Below are positions 1 through 6,240 of a DNA stretch of 7,460 nucleotides, piece after piece (within the stretch, counting starts at the first letter, position 1; every line of letters starts with the position of its first letter). The notes beneath the pieces are model-generated. The model worked only from the letters and a program-made list of their open reading frames with translations. It ran no database searches and had not been told where the DNA came from. The DNA is from B46-G9 sp964548365 (GTDB lineage Bacteria; Desulfobacterota; DSM-4660; Desulfatiglandales; Desulfatiglandaceae): positions 1 to 7,460 of the forward strand of contig CAZJRD010000103.1 of the NCBI GenBank assembly GCA_964548365.1, written 5' to 3'. Position numbers and translations under genes: made by a program.

Positions 1-597
1 ACGGTATTGCAGTCCCGGTTTTCACACATGGAAATTACCCGGCTTGCGATTGCGGGAGGAGCGGATACCATCCAGTACCGGCAGAAAAGCGGGTCTACTC
101 GAGAGATGATCGAGGTTGCCCGAAACATGAAACAACTGTGCTCGGAGGCTGGTGTGACGTTTATTGTAAACGATCGATTGGACGTCGCTATTGCAGCGGA
201 GGCAGACGGGGTTCATCTGGGGCAGGACGATTTTCCCATCCCAATGGCGCGAGAACTTCTTGGAGAAGGCCGGATCATCGGAGGATCAGCAGCTACTTTG
301 GATGAAGCCCGAAAATGCCTTTCAGAGGGAGCGCACTATGTGGGATTTGGGCCTGTCTACCCTACGTCATCCAAGGACGATGCCGGCCCTGTCAGTGGGA
401 TTGACACCCTGAAACAGGTGGCTGCAATCATTCCCTTGCCGATTATTGCCATCGGGGGCGTCGGCACAGAGAATATCCCTGACGTGATGAGAGCAGGCGC
501 CCATGGTATCGCTGTGATCTCAGCCGTTTGCTGTCAGGATGATCCCGAGGAGGCGACCAGGGCCCTTTATCAGGCCTTGAATAAGGATATACTATGA
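1..597 (+). CDS. thiE: Thiamin-phosphate synthase ThiE (5' end outside window)
   Basis: ThiE condenses HMP pyrophosphate with hydroxyethylthiazole phosphate to thiamin monophosphate in the cytoplasm. The reading frame is open from base 1 and has no convincing start inside the window. The TTG at 7 falls inside conserved sequence, so I infer that roughly 10-20 N-terminal residues lie upstream. Counting from that TTG, the pyrophosphate-binding signature appears as IQYRQK (residues 22-27; usually QLREK, with the Arg and Lys kept). It is followed by VNDRLDVA, ADGVHLGQDD and GFGPVYPTSSK (family T-x-T-K loop), and then the IAIGGV phosphate-binding strand near the C-terminus. These are TIM-barrel ThiE landmarks in the right order, and they argue against the TenI tautomerase paralogue. 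The visible 198 codons fit a family length of about 205-215. The stop lies 7 nt before thiL, so the two are co-transcribed. Confidence 0.95.
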   Translation, partial: TVLQSRFSHMEITRLAIAGGADTIQYRQKSGSTREMIEVARNMKQLCSEAGVTFIVNDRLDVAIAAEADGVHLGQDDFPIPMARELLGEGRIIGGSAATLDEARKCLSEGAHYVGFGPVYPTSSKDDAGPVSGIDTLKQVAAIIPLPIIAIGGVGTENIPDVMRAGAHGIAVISAVCCQDDPEEATRALYQALNKDIL

Positions 598-604
598 GGG
601 CGCC

Positions 605-1630
605 ATGACTGAACTATTAGCCGACATTGGGGAATTCGGATTAATTGAGCGGATAGATGAACTCCTCCGTAGGGAAAGCGTTCAAACCCCAGGATTAACG
701 CTTGGAATCGGGGATGACACCGCATCTTTCCTCCCTCATGCAGGATACGAAGTATTGGTGACCTGTGACTGCATGGTAGAAGGCAGACATTACCTTCCTC
801 AGCACATTACGCCTCTGGAGTTGGGCCGACGCGCAATGGTGCTCAATATCAGCGATATCGGTGCCATGGGGGGTAAACCCCTATATGCGCTTGTGTCCCT
901 GGGCTTGAGAGCGGACACCCCTGTCTCAGATGTGGTGGCCATGTATCGCGGTTTTGTTGCGGAGCTCAATCCGTTTGGAGCCTCAATTATCGGTGGTAAC
1001 CTTACAAAATCGGGGGACAGCCCATTCATCGACATCACTTTAATCGGGGAAGTGGAACATGGTAAAACAGTCCGTCGTTCCACCGCAAAGGTTGGGGATG
1101 CAATTCTTGTTACGGGATATCCGGGTCAATCGGCCGCCGGATTACAACTCCTATTGCAGGTTGAACGGATGGAGGGTTTACACGACCACCCACTGGTACG
1201 CGCCTACAACACACCTTCTCATAGAGCACGAGAGGGTCGGGCCATTGCTCAGTCAGGATGTGTCACAGCGATGATTGATACCAGTGACGGGTTTCTTGGG
1301 GACCTGGGACACATCTGCAAGGAAAGCGCTGTTGGCGCTGAACTGATTCGGGAAAATCTGCCCATAAGTGAGGATCTGCGTCAAGCCGCCCAAAAATTGG
1401 GACAGGATCCATATGACCTGGTCTTGAAAGACAGCGATGATTATGAACTGATCATTACCTGTTCTCCTGATCATGTGGATCAAATCTACAGCGCAGTGTC
1501 CGCGTTGAGCGATGTGCCTGTTACCGAGGTTGGCAGGATTACAGACGTAGCCCGACAAATCAAGTTGATGCTCCCCAATGGGACAAGGTCTGAAATCATA
1601 TCTGCCGGCTGGGATCACTTTACTGTTTAA
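605..1630 (+). CDS. thiL: Thiamin-monophosphate kinase ThiL
   Basis: ThiL phosphorylates thiamin monophosphate with ATP to TPP, the last step of the pathway. The 341-residue product is close to the family length of about 325-340. It shows the PurM/ThiL ATP-binding landmarks in order: GIGDD (34-38), VEGRHY (58-63; family VEGvHF), NISDIGAMGG (81-90), IGGNLT (129-134), a VTGYPGQSAAG segment near 170, and DTSDGFLGDLGH in the C-terminal domain. One difference is Asn132 in the GGN motif, where the textbook form is GGD, an acidic residue usually linked to Mg-nucleotide binding. The rest of the site looks intact, so I expect activity. The ATG at 605 is preceded by GAGGG (596-600) at 4-5 nt, which overlaps the thiE stop and suggests translational coupling. 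Confidence 0.96.
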   Translation: MTELLADIGEFGLIERIDELLRRESVQTPGLTLGIGDDTASFLPHAGYEVLVTCDCMVEGRHYLPQHITPLELGRRAMVLNISDIGAMGGKPLYALVSLGLRADTPVSDVVAMYRGFVAELNPFGASIIGGNLTKSGDSPFIDITLIGEVEHGKTVRRSTAKVGDAILVTGYPGQSAAGLQLLLQVERMEGLHDHPLVRAYNTPSHRAREGRAIAQSGCVTAMIDTSDGFLGDLGHICKESAVGAELIRENLPISEDLRQAAQKLGQDPYDLVLKDSDDYELIITCSPDHVDQIYSAVSALSDVPVTEVGRITDVARQIKLMLPNGTRSEIISAGWDHFTV

Positions 1631-1644
1631 CTGAGGAGGATAGA

Positions 1645-2508
1645 ATGTTTGATCAGCAATTGGCAAAAAAAGCAGCAGAAAACCTGAAACATCTGAGGGA
1701 GAAAAAGTCCCTTATTCATAACATAACAAATTATGTGGTCATGAATTATACCGCTAATGCGTTACTGGCATCTGGTGCATCTCCTGTAATGGCCCATGCG
1801 CATGAAGAAGTGGAGGAAATGGTGTCCTTTGCCGGTGCCCTGGTGCTCAATATTGGGACACTGACGCCCTACTGGATTGAGTCCATGTTGAAGGCGGGGA
1901 AGCGTGCCAATGAACTCAATGTACCAATTATCCTGGACCCTGTGGGCTCAGGGGCCACAAAACTGCGTACCGAATCTGCAAAACGACTGATGAATGAACT
2001 CACTATCAATGTAGTTCGTGGAAATGCTTCAGAGGTACTTTCACTTGCCCAAGAAGGATCCCGAACCAAAGGGGTGGACGCAATGCACAGCGTGGACGAG
2101 GCGGCCGACGCTGCAACTGTACTTGCCAGGGAACTAAGTACCACGCTTGCCATTACCGGGCCCGTGGATCTGATCACGGATGGCGAGCGCACCTGCCGGG
2201 TCTCTAATGGGCATGAGCTTATGGGTTATGTGACCGGGACGGGCTGCACAGCAACCGTTATCATCGGGGCCTTCCTGACGGTGGACAATGATGCCGTTCA
2301 AGCCACTACCACGGCATTAGCATATTACGGTCTTGCAGGCGAGAAGGCGGCAACCAGAGCACAGGCCCCCGGCAGTTTTCAGATTGCTTTACTCGACGCA
2401 CTCTTCACCATTGATGAAAAACAGTTGAAGCAAGGGGCCAGGATCAACACCATCAGCCCCAAGGGCAAGACCCCGTTGAGTGCGGCCGTCAAGCAGGCTG
2501 CCGGATAG
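1645..2508 (+). CDS. thiM: Hydroxyethylthiazole kinase ThiM
   Basis: ThiM phosphorylates 4-methyl-5-(2-hydroxyethyl)thiazole to HET-P, so it is a salvage enzyme. The 287-residue protein has the ribokinase-like ThiM signatures: LIHNITNYVVMNYTANALLA (23-42), LNIGTL (68-73), IILDPVGSGAT (95-105), VVRGNASE (123-130), and the anion-hole/catalytic loop GYVTGTGCTAT with Cys201. It ends with a hydrophilic tail (about residues 256-287) that is some 20 residues longer than the usual 260-270-residue enzyme. I know no function for this tail. The start ATG has a near-ideal Shine-Dalgarno, GAGGAGG at 1633-1639, 5 nt upstream. It lies 14 nt after thiL and is the last gene before the riboswitch leader. No intrinsic terminator is visible directly behind it, so transcripts may run on into the cytX leader. 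Confidence 0.97.
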   Translation: MFDQQLAKKAAENLKHLREKKSLIHNITNYVVMNYTANALLASGASPVMAHAHEEVEEMVSFAGALVLNIGTLTPYWIESMLKAGKRANELNVPIILDPVGSGATKLRTESAKRLMNELTINVVRGNASEVLSLAQEGSRTKGVDAMHSVDEAADAATVLARELSTTLAITGPVDLITDGERTCRVSNGHELMGYVTGTGCTATVIIGAFLTVDNDAVQATTTALAYYGLAGEKAATRAQAPGSFQIALLDALFTIDEKQLKQGARINTISPKGKTPLSAAVKQAAG

Positions 2509-2594
2509 ATTGCACTATGCTGAAACGCGCGCCACTGTGGTACTGGTGAGTGACGGCCTGGAGTTCTGCGGCGGCCGAAAAGTGGAAAGATTTC

Positions 2595-2623
2595 TTGACA
2601 TTTATGCAGGGGGGAGCGATTAT
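2595..2623 (+). promoter_or_regulatory. Sigma70-like promoter for the riboswitch-cytX-thiD transcript
   Basis: A perfect -35 hexamer TTGACA lies at 2595-2600. It is followed after exactly 17 nt by GATTAT at 2618-2623, which matches TATAAT at 4 of 6 positions, including the important second A and last T. Initiation about 7 nt later would place the RNA 5' end near 2630, just ahead of the first paired base of the TPP riboswitch (2634). That placement supports the call. It would give cytX-thiD their own promoter in addition to possible read-through from thiELM. The call rests on sequence match and position only. Confidence 0.65.
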
Positions 2624-2639
2624 TAGTTTATTAATCGCT
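2615..2639. repeat. Inverted repeat across promoter -10 and riboswitch P1 5' strand
   Basis: AGCGATTA (2615-2622) is the exact reverse complement of TAATCGCT (2632-2639), an 8-bp perfect stem with a 9-nt spacer. The right arm contains the bases (2634-2639) that form helix P1 of the TPP riboswitch. The left arm overlaps the putative -10 box. In RNA started at the predicted site (about 2630) the left arm is absent, so there the repeat could act only as DNA. In RNA reading through from thiM it could fold and compete with P1. Confidence 0.6.
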
Positions 2640-2719
2640 AGGGGTGGTATTTCTGAGAGCCGGATACGCCCGGCAACCCTTAGAACCTGAACTGGGTAAT
2701 ACCAGCGGAGGGAAGCGGT
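2634..2719 (+). promoter_or_regulatory. TPP riboswitch (THI element) aptamer
   Basis: This is the thiamin-pyrophosphate-sensing aptamer in the leader of cytX-thiD. P1 pairs ATCGCT (2634-2639) with AGCGGT (2714-2719). P2 pairs AGGG (2640-2643) with CCCT (2677-2680). The pyrimidine-sensing CTGAGA lies at 2653-2658. An extra P3-side hairpin pairs GCCGG (2659-2663) with CCGGC (2670-2674). The pyrophosphate-sensing half starts at ACCTGA (2685-2690), with P4 CCT/AGG (2686-2688 with 2709-2711) and P5 CTGG/CCAG (2692-2695 with 2702-2705), and ends in the hallmark GGAGGGAA. All conserved elements are present, so the aptamer should be functional. Its 3' edge is shared with the antiterminator. Confidence 0.96.
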
Positions 2720-2776
2720 GAAATTGTGAATTGGCCTTCCAACGTTCACGTTCAATGTTTGCTATGGGCCGCTTTC
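2711..2776 (+). promoter_or_regulatory. Predicted antiterminator of the TPP riboswitch
   Basis: GGAAGCGG (2711-2718), the 3' edge of the aptamer, can pair with CCGCTTTC (2769-2776), the 5' arm of the terminator: 8 bp with one G-U. The loop between them contains a further hairpin, GTGAA-TTGG (2726-2734) with CCAA-cg-TTCAC (2739-2749), which would bring the two strands together. This helix excludes both P1 and the terminator. It should therefore form when TPP is scarce and let RNA polymerase reach cytX. The fold was derived by eye. Confidence 0.75.
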
Positions 2777-2800
2777 TTATTGAGGAAGCGGCTTTTTCTT
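2768..2800 (+). terminator. Riboswitch-controlled intrinsic terminator upstream of cytX
   Basis: GCCGCTTTC (2768-2776) pairs with GGAAGCGGC (2784-2792), giving 9 bp with one wobble and a 7-nt loop. A T-rich run TTTTTCTTT (2793-2801) follows directly. This is a classic Rho-independent terminator, lying about 88 nt before the cytX start and about 50 nt after the aptamer. The leader therefore works by transcription attenuation rather than by hiding the ribosome binding site, which lies far downstream at 2877-2881. Confidence 0.88.
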
Positions 2801-2887
2801 TCCCCCCTGCCCAAAACGGTTCAAAACGGACCCCATCCCTGCGACAGGCCTGCAATCTTGTAAGGACTCTGTAAACGGAGGACTTAA

Positions 2888-4192
2888 ATGGAAGACAACA
2901 GAGGAATTGAACCAATCGGGAAAGAAGGCCGAAACCTTAACGGGATGGACTTCTTCCTTCTCTGGGCCGGGGCGGCCGTTTCCCTCGCGGAGATCTGGGC
3001 CGGGGGGCTCCTGGTCCCGCTCGGGTTTTTATCAGGCTTCCTGGTGATCATCATTGGGCACATCGTAGGAAACACCCCCCTGGCCCTCGGCGGCATAATC
3101 GGGAGCAGGACCGGTATACCCACGATGGTGGCGGTCAGGCCGTCATTCGGGGTACGGGGATCCTACTTTCCAACAGTGCTCAATCTCATTCAGCTCATCG
3201 GCTGGACCGGGGTCATGCTCTGGATATGTGGCCAGTCCGCCCAGGCAGTTTGGCCTTTTCCCGACTTTGGATTTCGTGGCTGGACACTTATTGCCGGCAT
3301 TGCCACAACCATCTGGGCACTCGTCGGGCACCGGTACTGGAAATGGCTCCAAAGGATCGCGGTCACGGCCCTTATAGCCCTCTGCTGCGTCATGACCTAC
3401 GTGGTGCTCCACAAGTACGGGTTGAGCCGGCTCATAGCCTTTTCATCTACAAAATCAATGCCCTTTATGCTTGGGCTCGATCTGGTCATTGCCATGCCCA
3501 TTTCCTGGCTCCCCCTGGTCTGCGATTATTCCAGATACGGAAGAGGAACCGCTTCCGCCTTCTGGGGAACCTGGATCGGCTATTTCATTATCAGTTCCTG
3601 GATGTATGTCATCGGACTGGGGGCGGCCCTTGCCACACAGTCTTCGACCCCGGACAGCATGGTACTTCAGTTGATGGTGGAGTTGGGACTTATCCTCCCC
3701 GCCATTATCATCGTCCTCTTTTCCACCTTTACCACGACCTTCCTGGACATCTATTCCACCGCCGTATCCGCCCTCAACATCTGGCCACGACTGGGCGAAC
3801 GACGAGGAAGCCTTGCCTGCGGGATACTGGGAACGGCCCTGGCCCTGCTCTTTCCGGCCACTGCGTACGAGGACTTCCTGTTGCTCATCGGCTCCGTGTT
3901 CTGTCCCTTGTTCGGGGTCGTGCTTGCGGATTACTTTTTCCTCCGAAAACAGCGCTACTTCGAATCCGGGCTAGGTGGTCAAAAAATATACTGGTACCTC
4001 AACGGATTTAACCCCTGGGCATTTATCGCCTGGGGGATGGGGTTCGGGCTTTATCACCTGCTGCAGAGACAAACAACCTGGGGATCATCCATTCCCAGCC
4101 TCCTTGCCGCGGGAGCAATTTATCTGATCCTCATGGCTCTCTTCGGCAGGTCTCCCGGGTTTCGAAACGAGGGAAACGGAGGAAGAGCATGA
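2888..4192 (+). CDS. cytX: NCS1-family transporter, probable hydroxymethylpyrimidine importer CytX
   Basis: This is an inner-membrane permease of 434 residues with about 12 hydrophobic segments, of the nucleobase:cation symporter-1 family. Family marks are the N-terminal AEIWAGGLLVPLG region (34-46) in TM1, GGIIGSRTGIPTMVAVRPSFGVRG (68-91), PISWLPLVCDYSRYGR (204-219), DIYSTAVSALNIWP (287-300) and ADYFFLRKQRYF (347-358). NCS1 proteins carry cytosine, allantoin or related compounds. Assignment to HMP or another thiamin-pyrimidine precursor is an inference from the TPP riboswitch directly upstream and from thiD, which acts on HMP and overlaps this gene; this is the known context of CytX. The ATG at 2888 has GGAGG (2877-2881) 6 nt upstream. 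The start is cytoplasmic, with no signal peptide. Cytosine or an aminopyrimidine is an alternative substrate. Confidence 0.9.
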   Translation: MEDNRGIEPIGKEGRNLNGMDFFLLWAGAAVSLAEIWAGGLLVPLGFLSGFLVIIIGHIVGNTPLALGGIIGSRTGIPTMVAVRPSFGVRGSYFPTVLNLIQLIGWTGVMLWICGQSAQAVWPFPDFGFRGWTLIAGIATTIWALVGHRYWKWLQRIAVTALIALCCVMTYVVLHKYGLSRLIAFSSTKSMPFMLGLDLVIAMPISWLPLVCDYSRYGRGTASAFWGTWIGYFIISSWMYVIGLGAALATQSSTPDSMVLQLMVELGLILPAIIIVLFSTFTTTFLDIYSTAVSALNIWPRLGERRGSLACGILGTALALLFPATAYEDFLLLIGSVFCPLFGVVLADYFFLRKQRYFESGLGGQKIYWYLNGFNPWAFIAWGMGFGLYHLLQRQTTWGSSIPSLLAAGAIYLILMALFGRSPGFRNEGNGGRA

Positions 4193-5007
4193 TGAAAAAG
4201 ATATTGACCATAGCCGGCTCGGACTCCGGGGGAGGTGCAGGAATACAGGCTGATCTGAAGACCATTACGGTGCTTGGCGGCTACGGTATGAGTGCTATAA
4301 CCGCCCTCACCGCTCAAAACACCGTGGGAGTCCAGGGCGTACACCCGGTTCCCGTGAATTTCATCAAGATGCAAATAGAATCGGTGCTCTCCGATTACGG
4401 TGCGGACGGGGCAAAGACCGGGATGCTCTCCACTCCCGAAGTCGTGAAGGCCGTTGCAGAGCAGATAAAAAGCTTTCGGATACCGCTCCTCGTGGTCGAT
4501 CCCGTCATGGTGGCCAAGAGCGGCGATGTGCTTCTCTCAGAAGACGCAAGGGCCACCATCAAGGAGGAACTCCTCCCCCTGGCGCACGTGGTGACCCCCA
4601 ACCTGCCCGAGGCATCGGAGATCTGTGGGTTCGCGGTAGAAGACCTTGAAGCCATGAAAGAAGCCGCGAAAAAAATCCACCAGCTCGGTCCCCGGCATGT
4701 CCTGGTAAAGGGCGGCCATCTCCAAAGCAGCGCCGTGGATATCCTCTTTAACGGAAAAGATTTTCTCACCTTTGAATCACCCAGATTGAACAACCGGAAT
4801 ACCCACGGAACCGGGTGCACCTTTTCTGCGGCCCTCGCCACTTTTCTGGCCCAGGGATTCACCGTACCGGAAGCCACCCGCAAAGCAAAAGCATTCATCA
4901 CCCGCGCCATCGCCCTGGGGCTTGATTTCGGCGCCGGTCATGGTCCTACGAACCACTATGCCCACGTCCTTCGTTTCAAGGAGCGAGGAGAGGTGCTCAG
5001 TAAATAG
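4189..5007 (+). CDS. thiD: Hydroxymethylpyrimidine/phosphomethylpyrimidine kinase ThiD
   Basis: ThiD phosphorylates HMP to HMP-P and then HMP-PP, the pyrimidine donor used by ThiE. The 272-residue protein carries the full ribokinase-fold signature set: ILTIAGSDSGGGAGIQADLK (5-24), GGYGMSAITALTAQNT (30-45), GAKTGML (74-80), VVDPVMVAKSGD (102-113), VTPNLPEASEICG (135-147), VLVKGGH (171-177), and the active-site loop NTHGTGCTFSAALA with Cys210. The length is typical for a stand-alone ThiD with no ThiE or ThiN fusion. The ATG overlaps the cytX stop as ATGA, and GGAGG (4178-4182) lies 6 nt upstream. A second ATG at 4192 follows immediately, so the true start may be one codon later. It is the last gene of the riboswitch-controlled unit. 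Confidence 0.97.
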   Translation: MMKKILTIAGSDSGGGAGIQADLKTITVLGGYGMSAITALTAQNTVGVQGVHPVPVNFIKMQIESVLSDYGADGAKTGMLSTPEVVKAVAEQIKSFRIPLLVVDPVMVAKSGDVLLSEDARATIKEELLPLAHVVTPNLPEASEICGFAVEDLEAMKEAAKKIHQLGPRHVLVKGGHLQSSAVDILFNGKDFLTFESPRLNNRNTHGTGCTFSAALATFLAQGFTVPEATRKAKAFITRAIALGLDFGAGHGPTNHYAHVLRFKERGEVLSK

Positions 5008-5042
5008 GGGAATGGCGCCAGATACCCAGTATCCGCTTGATT

Positions 5043-6170
5043 TCAGACGTTTTTCTCTTTGTCCTTTTCTCTGCCAAATCCGAGGGCATCCATAATACAG
5101 TCGTGGATCATGGGCCTGAAAACCTTGATTTCTTCATTTTCCCGTGAAGGATGGACGCGGTTCGTGAGGAAAATAACCATCACCTGTTTTTCCAGGTCTA
5201 TCCAGAGGGAAGTGCCGGTAAATCCCAAGTGTCCCACACACTCTTCTGAAAAAAAAGTCCCGGTGCTTGATCCAGAGCGGGAAGGGGTGTCCCAACCCAG
5301 TGCCCAAGTGGTATCTCTTGGATGTTGCTGCCGTGAGAAAAAGGTTCGAACAGTATCGGGACGCAGCAATTCCTCCTGTGAACCATTGTAACACCGGAGC
5401 AGAAAACTCCCGATAGTGCCCACATCCGCGGCAGTGCCGAACAACCCGGCATGCCCCGCATATCCTCCCATGGCATAGGCGTTTTCATCATGTACCTCCC
5501 CCTGCAGGACCCGTTTTCGCCACGGACAAAATTCGGTTGCGGCAAATGCCGTCTGCTCCAGAGGCACCGCTCTGGTCGAATCGTAAAGGAACAAGTTGGC
5601 TCCAAGGGGCTGATAGAATTCCCCGCGCACGAATTGATCCAGGGGCCTCCCCGTCTTCCGCTTAATAATCCATTCGAGCAGCATAAAACCAAGATCGCTG
5701 TATCGTGCTTTGCTGCCTGGGGAAAAAGCTAGAGGGGAGTCCAGAATCCATTCAATCACCTGCTGTTTTCTTTTCCCTAGAGGTACCTCATCCAGCCTGG
5801 AATAGAATGGCTCCCAGTCCCGCAACCCCGAGGCATGGGACAAAAGCAGCCTCAGGGTAATTCTTTCCTTGTCCTTCGTATCCATTCCAGGTAACAGCGC
5901 CCCTATGGGCTCATCAAGGCTCACCGCGCCGTCATCCACCAGTTTCATCATGGCCAAAGTGGTTGCCAGCGGTTTTGTGAGGGATGCCAGGTCAAATACC
6001 GTGAGCCTTTCCATGGAGACGAGATTTGGTTTTAGCGCTGCATTCCCCGCGGCCTCAAAAAAAACCTCTTCTTGCCGGTAAACTACCAAGAGTACTGCCC
6101 CTGGAAAAACGTGATTAGACACGCCTTCTTGCAATAAAATACCCAGTTTAGCTTTTTTCATCTTTTCCAT
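5043..6170 (-). CDS. Serine hydrolase of the beta-lactamase / AmiE-like family
   Basis: This is a 375-residue penicillin-recognising-fold hydrolase. The catalytic S-x-x-K is SLTK (Ser63-Lys66) in FDLASLTKPLATT. The second motif is YSD (157-159) in ARYSDLGFMLLEWI, with Asp where classical enzymes have Asn. The third-motif region is HLGFTGTS (314-321). LLSHASGLRDW (109-119) and VHDENAYAMGGYAGHAGLFGTAADV (226-250) are typical of the group that includes Bacillus AmiE (YbbE), which cleaves MurNAc-peptides in muropeptide recycling. Substrate here is unknown; it could equally be an esterase or D-amino-acid peptidase. No signal peptide is seen, so a cytoplasmic location is likely. The ATG at 6170 has AAAGG (6177-6181) 6 nt upstream; a second ATG lies 9 nt inside. 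It converges on thiD with a 35-nt gap, so it is not part of the thiamin operon. Confidence 0.87.
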   Translation of the reverse strand: MEKMKKAKLGILLQEGVSNHVFPGAVLLVVYRQEEVFFEAAGNAALKPNLVSMERLTVFDLASLTKPLATTLAMMKLVDDGAVSLDEPIGALLPGMDTKDKERITLRLLLSHASGLRDWEPFYSRLDEVPLGKRKQQVIEWILDSPLAFSPGSKARYSDLGFMLLEWIIKRKTGRPLDQFVRGEFYQPLGANLFLYDSTRAVPLEQTAFAATEFCPWRKRVLQGEVHDENAYAMGGYAGHAGLFGTAADVGTIGSFLLRCYNGSQEELLRPDTVRTFFSRQQHPRDTTWALGWDTPSRSGSSTGTFFSEECVGHLGFTGTSLWIDLEKQVMVIFLTNRVHPSRENEEIKVFRPMIHDCIMDALGFGREKDKEKNV

Positions 6171-6211
6171 TCTTGACCTTTCACCGGAAGATCATTACCC
6201 CGTTTCATTGC

Positions 6212-6239
6212 CTGCTTTACAAATCTTCTTGGAAAGCAG
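6212..6239. repeat. Short inverted repeat in the divergent intergenic region
   Basis: CTGCTTT (6212-6218) and AAAGCAG (6233-6239) are exact reverse complements, 7 bp with a 14-nt spacer. They lie between the divergent serine hydrolase and TraB-family genes. The right arm overlaps the GGAAAG ribosome binding site used for a start at 6241. It could be an operator half-site pair or a hairpin that hides the ribosome binding site; chance is also possible. I see no convincing -35/-10 pair for either gene in this roughly 70-nt region. Confidence 0.35.
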
Positions 6240-6240
6240 C

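Noticed and set aside
7..9. TTG as the start codon of thiE
   Set aside because: The frame is open upstream to base 1, and the residues before and after the TTG fit the N-terminal region of ThiE. No ribosome binding site can be assessed, so the gene is more likely cut by the window edge.
2554..2577. GC-rich inverted repeat CGGCC/GGCCG behind thiM as a thiM terminator
   Set aside because: The 5-bp stem has a loop of about 14 nt and no following T-run, so it does not look like a terminator.
2812..2829. Tandem direct repeat CAAAACGG (2812-2819 and 2822-2829) upstream of cytX
   Set aside because: Only two short copies 10 nt apart, downstream of the terminator, with no further copies or symmetry. 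Probably chance.
3226..4011. Long open frame of 261 codons within cytX in another frame
   Set aside because: It lies wholly inside the clear NCS1 transporter gene, and its translation (rich in His, Arg, Pro and Gly) resembles no protein. It is a shadow frame of GC-rich coding sequence.
5013..5033. Possible terminator between thiD and the serine hydrolase: palindrome TGGCGCCA (5013-5020) and GATAC-cca-GTATC (5021-5033)
   Set aside because: The stem is only 5 bp with a 3-nt loop, and there is no T-run on either strand. It is too weak to call an intrinsic terminator.
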